A stretch of DNA of 64,000 nucleotides from an uncultured Thalassolituus sp. GTDB taxonomy: Bacteria > Pseudomonadota > Gammaproteobacteria > Pseudomonadales > Oceanobacteraceae. The position numbers were made by a program, and so were the translations under genes. Location: assembly GCF_950066645.1 (NCBI RefSeq), contig NZ_CATMFB010000005.1:1-64000 (forward strand), read 5' to 3'. The notes under the pieces are model-generated. The model made no database searches, was not told the DNA's origin, and saw only the letters and a list, made by a program, of their open reading frames with translations. This document shows, in pieces, positions 45,741 through 55,210 of the stretch (positions within the stretch are counted from its first letter, which is position 1; each line of letters begins with the position of its first letter).

Positions 45741-45759
45741 GCCAACATTCATGATTGGC
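45741..45759. promoter_or_regulatory. Candidate LysR binding site in the divergent promoter region
   Basis: GCCAA and TTGGC face each other across nine bases between the divergent operons at 45647 and 45794, 35 bases before the aldehyde dehydrogenase start. The position suits a LysR operator, but the arms are short. Confidence 0.3.
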
Positions 45760-45793
45760 GGTACTTTAGTGGTTCACATTAAGGAGTCGGCCG

Positions 45794-47215
45794 ATGAATG
45801 CTATTGCCTCTGATCCATTGCTCAGCAGTTTCGAGAAACTGCGACAGGCACATACCAACAACACACCTGCGGCGGTGCGTATCAATCGGCTCGACCGTTT
45901 GCAGAGATCTCTGAAAGAGCATCAGTACGCATTACAGGAGGCGCTGAAAACGGATTATGGTAGCCGCAGCGAGGCAGACACCTTAATAGCGGAGATACAC
46001 GCCCTGGCCTCCTGTATCCAATATCACCGCCGCCATCTGCGTCGCTGGATGAAACCTCAGCGCCGGCATGTACCTATGCATCTGCAACCCGGAAGCGCCC
46101 GGGTTATTTACCAGCCCGTCGGGCTGGTGGGCATTGTTGCTCCCTGGAACTTCCCTGTTTATCTGTCGCTGGCCCCTCTTGTCACTGCGTTGTCAGCAGG
46201 AAACCTCGCGATGATAAAGACTTCCGAGTTCGCACCAGCAACATCGGCGGCACTCGCCAGGCTGATCCGTGATGCCTTCACTGACAACGAGGTCAGTGTT
46301 ATTGAGGGAGACATTGATACTGCGGTTGCTTTTACACACCTGCCTTTCAATCATCTGGTATTTACCGGGGCCACGACCATCGCCCCTACCGTAATGAAAG
46401 CCGCCGCAGACAACCTGACTCCTGTCACTCTTGAACTCGGAGGCAAATCCCCTGCTCTGATTCACCCGGAATATCCCGTCGAGACGGCAGCGGGCCACAT
46501 CGTCTACGGTAAGGCCATCAATTGCGGGCAAGTGTGTGTATCCCCTGACTACGTACTCGTTCACGAGAGCAAAAAGGACGAGCTGCTAGCAGCGCTAGAG
46601 GATGAATTCCGCCGCCGTTATCCGACGGTTATCAACAACGCTGATTACACCAGCATCATCAACACCCGACATGACGATCGGCTTGAAGGCCTGCTTTCCG
46701 ACGCTGAAGCCAAAGGTGCAACAATCAAGGCTCTGTGGCCTGCGGGCGAAACCCCAGAAAAGCCATGTCGACGACCACTGACGCTTGTCTCCGATACCAG
46801 TGACGATATGCGTGTTACGCGCGAAGAAATTTTTGGGCCAATACTTCCTGTGATCACTTATCGGACTCTGGACGAAGCGTTCAGATACATTAACGAACGC
46901 GAACGTCCCCTTGCGCTGTACTACTTCGACCAGAAGCGCAGCCGCGCCGATAAAGTCATCAGTGAAACCATCTCTGGGGGAGTGTGCATTAATGAATGCA
47001 TGACCCATATATCAGTCGATGATATGCCATTCGGAGGCGTAGGCCCCTCCGGAATGGGCCACTACCATGGAGTTGAAGGTTTCAGGAACTTCAGTCATGC
47101 GCGTAGCGTGCTGTATCGTGGAAAAATCAACTTTACTCAGTTAACAGGCGCTCCGAGAAATCACTGGCGCTGGCGCCTGTTCAAGCGATTCCAGGCTTGG
47201 CGCCTCGGTTTGTAA
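45794..47215 (+). CDS. Coniferyl-aldehyde-dehydrogenase-like enzyme
   Basis: A 473-residue aldehyde dehydrogenase of the coniferyl aldehyde dehydrogenase group. The cofactor site GIVAPWNFPVYLSL, the general base in LELGGKSPAL and the catalytic Cys in NCGQVCVSPDYVL are all present. The N-terminus and the C-terminal MPFGGVGPSGMGHYHG match this group, which oxidises aromatic or long-chain aldehydes to acids. The LysR gene on the other strand may regulate it. A start at 45794 follows AAGGAG. Confidence 0.9.
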   Translation: MNAIASDPLLSSFEKLRQAHTNNTPAAVRINRLDRLQRSLKEHQYALQEALKTDYGSRSEADTLIAEIHALASCIQYHRRHLRRWMKPQRRHVPMHLQPGSARVIYQPVGLVGIVAPWNFPVYLSLAPLVTALSAGNLAMIKTSEFAPATSAALARLIRDAFTDNEVSVIEGDIDTAVAFTHLPFNHLVFTGATTIAPTVMKAAADNLTPVTLELGGKSPALIHPEYPVETAAGHIVYGKAINCGQVCVSPDYVLVHESKKDELLAALEDEFRRRYPTVINNADYTSIINTRHDDRLEGLLSDAEAKGATIKALWPAGETPEKPCRRPLTLVSDTSDDMRVTREEIFGPILPVITYRTLDEAFRYINERERPLALYYFDQKRSRADKVISETISGGVCINECMTHISVDDMPFGGVGPSGMGHYHGVEGFRNFSHARSVLYRGKINFTQLTGAPRNHWRWRLFKRFQAWRLGL

Positions 47216-47297
47216 GGGCTGCTGACGATCTCTTTCAATACAGGTACAATCGCCGCCCCGGATTCAACACAGCTGGCGCGCGGCGAAGGTATAAGGC

Positions 47298-48674
47298 ATG
47301 ACAGATCAGAACTCTCAATCCCCTATCGGCGAAGGTACTGTCGTACCGACGAGTGGAAAAGTCGGCTTTGTGTCCCTGGGCTGTCCGAAGGCCCTGGTGG
47401 ACTCCGAACGTATTCTCACTCAGCTGAAGCTGGACGGCTATGATGTCGTTAACAGCTACGGCGACGCTGACGTTGTCGTGGTTAACACCTGCGGCTTTAT
47501 CGACGATGCCAAGCAGGAATCTCTCGACGCCATCAACGAAGCGATGAACGAAAACGGTCGCGTTATCGTCACCGGCTGTATGGGGAAAGGCGCCGATGCC
47601 GAGCTGATTAAAAGCAAGAACCCCGGCGTTCTGGCCGTCACAGGCCCACAGGCGTATGAAGAAGTCATGACCGCCGTGCATGAATGGTCGCCAAAGAAAG
47701 CGGAACATAACCCATTTACCGATCTGGTTCCGCCACAGGGTGTTAAGCTGACGCCACGTCATTATTCCTACCTGAAGATTTCTGAAGGCTGCAACCACAG
47801 CTGCACCTTCTGCATTATCCCGGACATGCGTGGGAAACTGGTCAGCCGGCCAGTGGGCGATGTTCTCGAAGAGGCGAAACGCCTCGTCAACGCCGGGACA
47901 AAAGAACTGCTGGTAATTTCTCAGGACACTTCCGCCTACGGCGTCGACCTGAAATACCGCACTGGTTTCTGGGATGGCAAGCCCGTGAAAACCCGTATGC
48001 TCGAACTCTGTCAGGAGCTGGGCAAAATGGGCGTCTGGGTTCGCCTGCATTACGTTTACCCTTACCCTCACGTGGACGAAGTCATCCCGCTGATGGCTGA
48101 GGGCAAAATTCTTCCGTATCTGGATATCCCCTTCCAGCACGCCAGCCCACGGGTTCTGAAACTGATGAAGCGTCCTGCACATGCAGAAAACACGCTTGAG
48201 CGGATCAGAAAATGGCGGGAAATCTGCCCTGAACTGGTACTGCGCTCAACCTTTGTTGTGGGTTTCCCGGGCGAAACCGAAGAAGACTTCCAGACGCTTC
48301 TCGACTGGCTTGATGAAGCGGAGCTTGATCGTGTCGGCTGCTTTAAATACAGCCCTGTGGACGGTGCTAAGGCGAATGACCTGCCAGACCATGTACCCGA
48401 AGAGATTCAACAGGAACGTCACGACCGCTTTATGGAGAAAGCTCAGGAAATCAGTACCCGTAAGCTGGCGCGCCGTGTTGGCACCCGCATGACGGTTCTG
48501 ATTGATGAAGTAGACGAAGAAGGAGCGATCGGCCGCACGGTCGCTGACGCACCCAATATCGACGGCATGGTTTATCTGAACGAATTCTTTGACTGTCAGC
48601 CGGGTGACTTCGTCGAAGTAACCATTGAACACTCGGATGAGTATGACCTTTGGGGTTCACCGGTTAACGCTTGA
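47298..48674 (+). CDS. rimO: Ribosomal protein S12 methylthiotransferase RimO
   Basis: A 458-residue radical-SAM enzyme that methylthiolates Asp of ribosomal protein S12. The UPF0004 domain ([16 protein letters not shown]) has three Cys for a 4Fe-4S cluster, the radical-SAM motif is CNHSCTFC in [17 protein letters not shown], and the C-terminus is a TRAM domain. [10 protein letters not shown] distinguishes RimO from MiaB. The gene stands alone with AAGG near its ATG. Confidence 0.97.
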   Translation: MTDQNSQSPIGEGTVVPTSGKVGFVSLGCPKALVDSERILTQLKLDGYDVVNSYGDADVVVVNTCGFIDDAKQESLDAINEAMNENGRVIVTGCMGKGADAELIKSKNPGVLAVTGPQAYEEVMTAVHEWSPKKAEHNPFTDLVPPQGVKLTPRHYSYLKISEGCNHSCTFCIIPDMRGKLVSRPVGDVLEEAKRLVNAGTKELLVISQDTSAYGVDLKYRTGFWDGKPVKTRMLELCQELGKMGVWVRLHYVYPYPHVDEVIPLMAEGKILPYLDIPFQHASPRVLKLMKRPAHAENTLERIRKWREICPELVLRSTFVVGFPGETEEDFQTLLDWLDEAELDRVGCFKYSPVDGAKANDLPDHVPEEIQQERHDRFMEKAQEISTRKLARRVGTRMTVLIDEVDEEGAIGRTVADAPNIDGMVYLNEFFDCQPGDFVEVTIEHSDEYDLWGSPVNA

Positions 48675-48678
48675 TTGG

Positions 48679-48733
48679 ATCCCCGCCTTCGCGGGGATGA
48701 CACAGCCTCTGCCGTTCCCGCCAGGGCGGGAAC
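48679..48733. repeat. Paired REP-like hairpins after rimO
   Basis: ATCCCCGC/GCGGGGAT (48679-48698) and GTTCCCGCC/GGCGGGAAC (48714-48733) form two stems in the gap between convergent genes. They resemble dispersed intergenic palindromes; neither has a T run, so they are not clear terminators. Confidence 0.7.
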
Positions 48734-48748
48734 CCAGCCCCCTGAAGA

Positions 48749-49642
48749 TCACCCTGCCAGCATAGAATCCAGATCTTCCTGCGATGGCATAAACCAGTAC
48801 GAGCCGGTCAGTGCATCGCTGTAATCCATCATAGCGTCCGTCACGCCGTCGGTTTTCCCCAACATGCTGTCGATAACATGGGTAAAGCGCCCCATATCGC
48901 AGGCAAACGCGAGAAAATACAGTCCTTTGTCTGAACCACCACCGTAGGGGGTTCCGCGGCGGTACATCTTCATCGGAACATCCTCGACGTCGATATCGGT
49001 GCGCCCCACGTGAGACTCAGGCGGCAGTTCCGCGCCTTCGAGTTCAATGTTCGTTTCTTTGGTACGACCGATGACTTTTTCCTGTGCAACCACACTGAGG
49101 TTCAGGAACGGCTCAAGACGGTGTGTCCATTTCTGGCCAAGTACAAACGCGCCTCCGGCCCCTTGCTCACCCTCAGGGATAAGCGCTGCGGCACGCTTTT
49201 TTTCGTCTGTCCCAGGGTTACCCGTTCCATCAACAAACCCCGTTAAAATTCGGGCGTCACGGGTTTTAAATCCATCGAGATCCAGTACTAGCTCAGCGAG
49301 AGGTTCCAGTGCCTGAGTGACCTGCACGACGGCATTCATGATATCGCCACGATCTTCCCCTACGATCCATACAAAGAGATCTCGTTGGGTCGCTGGCATG
49401 ACGTGGCCTTTTGCGGAAGAAAGCGCCGTGAAATCCTGCAGGCCAGACGGCGTCCAACCCGGACCCAGTCTTTCCCAGGTATGTTTACTGAAAGCGAAAA
49501 GAATGGCGGCGCCCTCTACGGGGGTAGCAGCCGCTTTTAGTGCTGAGCGGATGTCCTGATCGGTCGCATTATTAAACTGATATTCAAGATACTGTGCACT
49601 GCGGCCTGGCTCATTAAAAAGTCCCGCTTGTGGTGTTGCCAT
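48749..49642 (-). CDS. Dyp-type peroxidase
   Basis: A 297-residue haem peroxidase of the dye-decolourising type. GFVDGTGNPG is the GxxDG signature with the catalytic Asp, and the haem-ligand region is around PESHVGRTD with an RRGTPYG block after it. There is no Tat signal, consistent with a B-type cytoplasmic or encapsulin-loaded enzyme; no encapsulin gene is adjacent and I see no cargo tail. The gene faces rimO. Confidence 0.93.
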   Translation of the reverse strand: MATPQAGLFNEPGRSAQYLEYQFNNATDQDIRSALKAAATPVEGAAILFAFSKHTWERLGPGWTPSGLQDFTALSSAKGHVMPATQRDLFVWIVGEDRGDIMNAVVQVTQALEPLAELVLDLDGFKTRDARILTGFVDGTGNPGTDEKKRAAALIPEGEQGAGGAFVLGQKWTHRLEPFLNLSVVAQEKVIGRTKETNIELEGAELPPESHVGRTDIDVEDVPMKMYRRGTPYGGGSDKGLYFLAFACDMGRFTHVIDSMLGKTDGVTDAMMDYSDALTGSYWFMPSQEDLDSMLAG

Positions 49643-49703
49643 GCTCCACTCCTGATGTTTGCTATCGCTTTATGATAACGACTTCAGACTTCAGGAGCGA
49701 GTG

Positions 49704-52112
49704 TCAGCCCGCCTTTGCGTTGTAATCATTGGCCCAGGTCAGGAAGCCCTGCGCTGGCATTGAGCGACTGAAATAAAATCCCTGAACACAGCCGCACCCC
49801 ATCTCTTTGAGAATAGATAATTGCCTCTCATTCTCAACTCCTTCTGCCGTCACACTGAGCTTGAGCACATTGCAGAGTGCAAAAATGGCCCGGCATATTT
49901 CGGTATCACTTTCACTGTCCGGCAGGTCTGTAACGAAACTCCGGTCAATTTTGACACGGTCAAAAGGCAACGTTTTGAGCCGGCTCAGTGAAGAGTATCC
50001 CGTACCAAAATCATCAATGGCAAACCGCAGACCGAGCTTACCAAGAATCTCCAGTTGCTCACGGGCACGATCATTATTCTGGATGGCGGTTTCAGTAATT
50101 TCGAGCTCAATGCCCGACGCCGGAACATCATGCCGGATCAGGGTATCCCTGACGATGTCAGGGAAGCGTTTGTCGTTTAACTGACGGGCCGAGACATTGA
50201 CCGAAACGACCATGTCTTTATACCCCGAATTTATCCAGCTACGCAGTGCCTTACAGCTTTCATCAAGCACCTGCGCACCCAACTCCAGAATCATGTTGCT
50301 CTGCTCTGCAATCGGAATAAATCTCTCCGGCGGAATAACGCCCAGATCGTGACTGTACCAACGACACAGTGCCTCTGCCCCATATATCCGATGATTTTTC
50401 AGATCAATAAGAGGCTGAAATTCGACGCAGATTTCCTGATTATTGAGGGCTCCTTTCATATTCCGCTCAATTCTGAGCTTCTCGCCGGATTCCATAGCGA
50501 GTTTAAAATCGTAAAAGTAATAGCAGTTTTTGCCCATGTGCTTAGCATGAAACAAGGCGGTATCTGCAGCCGTGATCAGCTCTTCATGAGTAGACAGACT
50601 ATTACTTGAAATGGCGATACCAATACTTGCGGAGACCTCGACAACTTCACGCGCCAGCGTCATGGGAGAAGATACCGAGCGCAACAGCTTGGACGCCATT
50701 ACTTTAAGACCTTCTTCATCATCGACGCTGGGTACCACAATCACAAACTCATCACCGCCGACCCGGGTAACAATGTCATCGTCTCTGACCGAGGTCACAA
50801 AGCGCTCAGCCACCTGCTGTAGCATTCGATCTCCCTCGGCATGCCCCAGGGTATCGTTAATGGCTTTAAAGCCATCAAGGTCTATGTACAGCACAGCGAC
50901 CTGCTCACCTGTCTCTTCACGGCGACTGAGGGCTTCTTTTAACGTCCGCTCAAGATGAACACGATTTCCCACACCGGTCAGTGCATCCAGAAAAGCCATA
51001 CGCGCGAGACTTTTTTCAGCCCGCCTCAGTTCACCGATATCTGATATGGTGAATACGTAGTTGCTCAGCTGCCCCTGATCATCAAACACTCCAGAGATAT
51101 GCTCCCAGGCGGGAAAACGCCCACCCGCTTTTTTATTGCAGCCAATTTCACCATTCCAGTGGTGAGATCCCTTTTCTGTGAGGCGGGGATAAAAGTGATC
51201 GCTGTGGCGGCGGGCATGTAAAAATTCATCGGGGTCGCGCCCGATGATATCGTCCAGGGAAAACCCCGTGATATCAAAAAAAGCTGGGTTGGCAGTTGTT
51301 ACCTTGCGGTATTTATCCGTGATCAGTATGCCTTCTGACGTTGATTCAAAAACGGCTCGGGCCTGACGCAGTTTTTCCTGCGCACGAAAGTCGTCTTCAA
51401 CATCGCGTACGACACCAATCACCCTGCGGCTGCCATCGTTCCACTCAAAAACCGCGGCGAAAACCTCTGCATGATCGTAGTCTGCTCCTTCTTCAAACCG
51501 CATTCTGATCTGACAGTGAATACGGGAAGAGGCCTTCAGGTTGTCGTAAATAATCGAGCGATCATCGGGATGTACTTTCTCGACCAGTTTATCGAGTGAC
51601 TGACTGAACACGCCTTTGTCTGCAGGAGGTTTCCCATCCGCCACCATGTCACCGGTCGGGTCCCACTCCCATATCGACATTTTTGCGGCATCAAGCGCCA
51701 TCCGCAGTCGTTCATCAGAACGCCGGAGTTCTTCGTCCGTTGAGTGCTTGGCGAATGCAACCCGTATAGCAGCATCCAGTTCGCGCTTTTCATAAGGCTT
51801 AATCAGATAACCGTACGCTTGGGCTTTCCCTGCTTCGTCGACGATATTCTTATCCGAATATGCAGAGAGAAAAATAACAGGAATAGAGTGCTCTTCGACA
51901 ATTTTCGCGGCAGCTTCGGTACCCAGCATGTCTGTTTTCAGGTGAATATCCATCAATACCAGATCGGGTTTCAGCTCTTTCGCTGCGATGATGGCATCTT
52001 CTCCAGTATCCGCTGTTCCGACCACTTCGTAATCAAGATCGGTGAGTGCCATTTTCAGATCAAGCGCAGTGATGCGCTCGTCTTCAGTAATAAGAATTCT
52101 TCGCTTGCTCAT
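49704..52112 (-). CDS. Response regulator with PAS, GGDEF and EAL domains
   Basis: An 802-residue cyclic-di-GMP protein. Domains: receiver (1-125, Asp in LMDIHLKTD), two PAS domains (about 130-380), GGDEF (RVGGDEF, with I-site RDDD five residues before) and EAL (AEALCRW; SVNVSARQ; EITETAI; DDFGTGYSSL). Both catalytic sites look intact, so the receiver may choose between synthesis and breakdown. Its ATG overlaps the stop codon of the upstream kinase (ATGA), a clear two-gene pair. Confidence 0.95.
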   Translation of the reverse strand: MSKRRILITEDERITALDLKMALTDLDYEVVGTADTGEDAIIAAKELKPDLVLMDIHLKTDMLGTEAAAKIVEEHSIPVIFLSAYSDKNIVDEAGKAQAYGYLIKPYEKRELDAAIRVAFAKHSTDEELRRSDERLRMALDAAKMSIWEWDPTGDMVADGKPPADKGVFSQSLDKLVEKVHPDDRSIIYDNLKASSRIHCQIRMRFEEGADYDHAEVFAAVFEWNDGSRRVIGVVRDVEDDFRAQEKLRQARAVFESTSEGILITDKYRKVTTANPAFFDITGFSLDDIIGRDPDEFLHARRHSDHFYPRLTEKGSHHWNGEIGCNKKAGGRFPAWEHISGVFDDQGQLSNYVFTISDIGELRRAEKSLARMAFLDALTGVGNRVHLERTLKEALSRREETGEQVAVLYIDLDGFKAINDTLGHAEGDRMLQQVAERFVTSVRDDDIVTRVGGDEFVIVVPSVDDEEGLKVMASKLLRSVSSPMTLAREVVEVSASIGIAISSNSLSTHEELITAADTALFHAKHMGKNCYYFYDFKLAMESGEKLRIERNMKGALNNQEICVEFQPLIDLKNHRIYGAEALCRWYSHDLGVIPPERFIPIAEQSNMILELGAQVLDESCKALRSWINSGYKDMVVSVNVSARQLNDKRFPDIVRDTLIRHDVPASGIELEITETAIQNNDRAREQLEILGKLGLRFAIDDFGTGYSSLSRLKTLPFDRVKIDRSFVTDLPDSESDTEICRAIFALCNVLKLSVTAEGVENERQLSILKEMGCGCVQGFYFSRSMPAQGFLTWANDYNAKAG

Positions 52113-53932
52113 TTCCTGCCCGCCTGCGTTGCAAACCGGAACTCAAAACGCGTGCCTTCCGAGCGGATCAAGCTCAGTTCAGCTTCCAGTTGCTCTGCCA
52201 GTCCGGGGATTAACTGAAAACCCAGTGACCTTGTGGTACTCAGCTCAACATTTTCGGGAAGGCCAATGCCGTCGTCCCTGACCATCACTTCTGTCATTTT
52301 TTCATCCTGAATAAGACTGATTTCTATCGTGCCGCTCTCCCGGCCGATAAATGCATGTTTTATGGCATTGGTAACTAATTCATTGACTAACAGACCGAAA
52401 GGCAATGCCTGATCCATCATCAGGTAGACCTGACCATTATCTGAGTGGATATCGATCGAAATATGACTGGTTACCCCGGTATAGCTCCGACGCATCAGAT
52501 CACACAGGTTTTTCAGATAGGAAACCGCCTCGATCTGCTCATAGCTTTTCTGCTCGTACAGCTGCTGGTGAATCAGCGCCATAGCCTTAACGCGCCCCTG
52601 ACTCTCATCAAAGTGTTTGCGCACATCTTCCGGCACACCGCGCGACTGAAGATTCAGCAGGCTTGAGACCACCTGAAGATTATTCTTCACCCTGTGGTGT
52701 ACTTCATTAAGCAAGGAGGTTTTCTCCAGCAAGGCATCGACCAGGCTTTTCTGGATATCCTTCTGGATGGACACATCCATGATTGTGGCGAGAATCCTCG
52801 TCCCCTCCGGGAATTCCAATGGCGTCAGCCCTACCTCGACCGGAAATCGGGAGCCATCCCGGCGCTCAGCAAACAGCTCGCGCATGGCGGCCATCGCTCG
52901 TGGCTGCGGCATATTCTGATAACGGGTGCGGTCGTGGCGATGGCGTTCTCTGTGGCTTTCGGGCACCAGATCTTCGACCTTCAGGTCATACATCTCATTC
53001 TGTTCATAGCCAAACATTTCCGCGGCGCGGCTGTTCACCAGCGTAATTGCTCCGCTTTCATCAATCATCAGCAAACCATCTGCCGTGGCCTCAAATACCC
53101 GACGGAAGCGCTCTTCACTGAATCTGAGCTCGCTTTCCCGGTCAATGCGCTCGGTAATGTCGTTTGCCGAAGGAATCAGGTAGGTAATGCGGCCGTTGGA
53201 ATCGCGTAACGGTGAGAGCATAAAGTCGATCGTGATGCGAGTGTCGCCGATCGTCCGCACAACCACATCGTAGCGGACTGTCTCTCCTTCAGACGCCTGC
53301 AGCACGGCCTCTTTTAACTGACGTTGCACGGCCGGTGAATAGTTCCACCAGAAGCAGTCCCAATACTTTTTGCCAACGACGTCATCAAGGGTAATTCCTG
53401 CAGCTTCAAGCGGTGAGCGATTGGCATCGACGACAGTGCCGTCCGGAGTCAGAATCCCCACGAAGGTAAACAGACTGTCGATGATTCTCCGTACCAGATC
53501 ATGCGACTCGCGACGCGCCTGCTCCAGAGCATATTCCATGGTGTGATTGGTCGCGGTAGCCAGCACCCCTATGGTCTGGCCCTCTTCGTCTTTGATCGGC
53601 AGATAGGAGGCTTCCCAGTAGTCCTGACCGTTTTCTTCACCAGGATTAAACTTCAGATCGGGAAGGCCGATGCCGGTTTCGAGAACAGCGGTAAGCTCAG
53701 GCACAATCGCCGGTGCCAGCGAAGGTAATACATCCCAGACCGTTTTTCCCAGATGGTCTTCAGCGCTCATACCGTTAAAACCAGCCAGCGTCTGGTTGAT
53801 ATGCCGGTACCTGAGTTCGTGGTCGAAGACAGCAATACCCAGGTCGGTACTTTCTAATAAAGTATCGAGCGCGCCAGCTTTCAGCTCTGTTAGCCCTGCA
53901 TCCTCTGCCACTGCCATCGCTTGCCCCGTCAT
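52109..53932 (-). CDS. PAS-domain sensor histidine kinase of the HisKA_2 type
   Basis: A 607-residue soluble kinase with three PAS domains (about 10-130, 140-260 and 270-390), then a HisKA_2 phospho-acceptor region LLNEVHHRVKNNLQVVSS and a HATPase domain (LVNELVTNAIKHAF; DDGIGLP). No membrane segment. It overlaps the start of the GGDEF-EAL regulator downstream, so it should signal to it. HisKA_2 kinases commonly pair with single-receiver partners, as here. Confidence 0.93.
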   Translation of the reverse strand: MTGQAMAVAEDAGLTELKAGALDTLLESTDLGIAVFDHELRYRHINQTLAGFNGMSAEDHLGKTVWDVLPSLAPAIVPELTAVLETGIGLPDLKFNPGEENGQDYWEASYLPIKDEEGQTIGVLATATNHTMEYALEQARRESHDLVRRIIDSLFTFVGILTPDGTVVDANRSPLEAAGITLDDVVGKKYWDCFWWNYSPAVQRQLKEAVLQASEGETVRYDVVVRTIGDTRITIDFMLSPLRDSNGRITYLIPSANDITERIDRESELRFSEERFRRVFEATADGLLMIDESGAITLVNSRAAEMFGYEQNEMYDLKVEDLVPESHRERHRHDRTRYQNMPQPRAMAAMRELFAERRDGSRFPVEVGLTPLEFPEGTRILATIMDVSIQKDIQKSLVDALLEKTSLLNEVHHRVKNNLQVVSSLLNLQSRGVPEDVRKHFDESQGRVKAMALIHQQLYEQKSYEQIEAVSYLKNLCDLMRRSYTGVTSHISIDIHSDNGQVYLMMDQALPFGLLVNELVTNAIKHAFIGRESGTIEISLIQDEKMTEVMVRDDGIGLPENVELSTTRSLGFQLIPGLAEQLEAELSLIRSEGTRFEFRFATQAGRK

Positions 53933-54083
53933 CCGGTTAACTGTAACTAAAGGTTAGCTGATACGCAGAAAGACGCCATTTATGGCCCCTGCGCAACATA
54001 AGTGATCCTTTTATGTACAGACAACGCTAACACGCAGCACCCGGGCACCCTATCAGAACAATGTATTAGAAATGTACACCCGC

Positions 54084-55094
54084 TTACGAATGACCATCGG
54101 TTTGAGTCTTATCGACGCTGAAGAGTTTCGCCCGGACCTGTTTGCGGTACTGCCCCGGAGTCACCCCACTCTGCTGGCGGAAAGTACGGACGAAATGGCT
54201 GGAGTCTGCGAATCCACACAGCTGCGCAATCTCAGTGATATCGAGGTCACTGCTTTGTAACCATTCCCGAGCGTGACGGCACTTTAATTGCTGCAGATAC
54301 AGCCCGGGGGCTGTTCCTGTTGCCTTTCTGAAGCGGCGCAGCAACTGGCGCTCGCTTAGCCCGGCAAGCTCTGCCAATCGGGAGGAATCCAGTGAAGATT
54401 GCCAGTGTTGATGCAGATACCCCTGCACCAATGCCATCTCTTCATCTGCATGGCTGGGAGCGTCAGCCCGGAATACACGCTTCTCAAAGGGGTTGCGGAC
54501 TTCCGGAGAAAACTGTTGCTCAACGGCACGAGCGATATCCACACCAAAGACGATACCGATCAGATGAATCATCAAATCTGCGCCAGAGTTAATACTAGCG
54601 GCGCAATAAATCCGACCAGACTGCGTCAGCAGATGATCGCGCTGCAGTCTGATCTGCGGAAACCGCTGTGAAAAGGCATCCAGCGCATGCCAGTGTGTGG
54701 TGGTCGCCTGACCATCAAGCAGACCCGCTGCCGCTGGCAACCAGGCCCCCGTGCCTATGGTCATAATCGCTGCGCCTTCGGCATGCCGGGAAGTTAACCA
54801 ATCCAGAATCTCACGCTGCTCTGCTCCCGACTTACGGGGGTTCCGCCACAAGGCCGGTATAAGGATCAGATCGGTTGCTGTCACTTCACTGATAAGCCGG
54901 TCCTGGCGAATACCAAACCCGCCCAGCGGGGTTACGCGCTTTTCCAGCCCCAACGTCTCAATCACCGGGCGCACCGTCTGTGACCTGTTGACTGCGCGAT
55001 GACGGGCGATCGCCGTCTCCAGCATTTCAACCGGCATCGCCAGGCTCGAAAAGAGCATCTGATCCAACATCAGCAATGACACACGTTTCAGCAT
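54084..55094 (-). CDS. GlxA-type AraC-family regulator
   Basis: A 336-residue regulator with an N-terminal DJ-1/PfpI-like amidotransferase fold (residues 5-190; SRHAEGAAIMTIGTGAW is the nucleophile-elbow region, with Gly-Thr-Gly in place of a reactive Cys) and a C-terminal AraC domain (ELAGLSERQLLRRFRKATG; AQLCGFADSSHFVRTFRQQ). It is divergent from the FabY gene with 116 bases between, so it may control it. Its ligand is unknown. Confidence 0.92.
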   Translation of the reverse strand: MLKRVSLLMLDQMLFSSLAMPVEMLETAIARHRAVNRSQTVRPVIETLGLEKRVTPLGGFGIRQDRLISEVTATDLILIPALWRNPRKSGAEQREILDWLTSRHAEGAAIMTIGTGAWLPAAAGLLDGQATTTHWHALDAFSQRFPQIRLQRDHLLTQSGRIYCAASINSGADLMIHLIGIVFGVDIARAVEQQFSPEVRNPFEKRVFRADAPSHADEEMALVQGYLHQHWQSSLDSSRLAELAGLSERQLLRRFRKATGTAPGLYLQQLKCRHAREWLQSSDLDITEIAQLCGFADSSHFVRTFRQQSGVTPGQYRKQVRAKLFSVDKTQTDGHS

Positions 55095-55210
55095 CTTCAG
55101 CCCCTGAAGAGTCTTAATTGATCAATAATATGTCTTTATTATTCTATATTAACAAGACTCACCCGGCGCACACTGTGCAGGCACACAACCTGAAACCGCC
55201 GGAGGCCGCT

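Noticed and set aside
47235-48182. 315-codon minus-strand open frame
   Set aside because: Antisense to rimO; composition reflects rimO codons.
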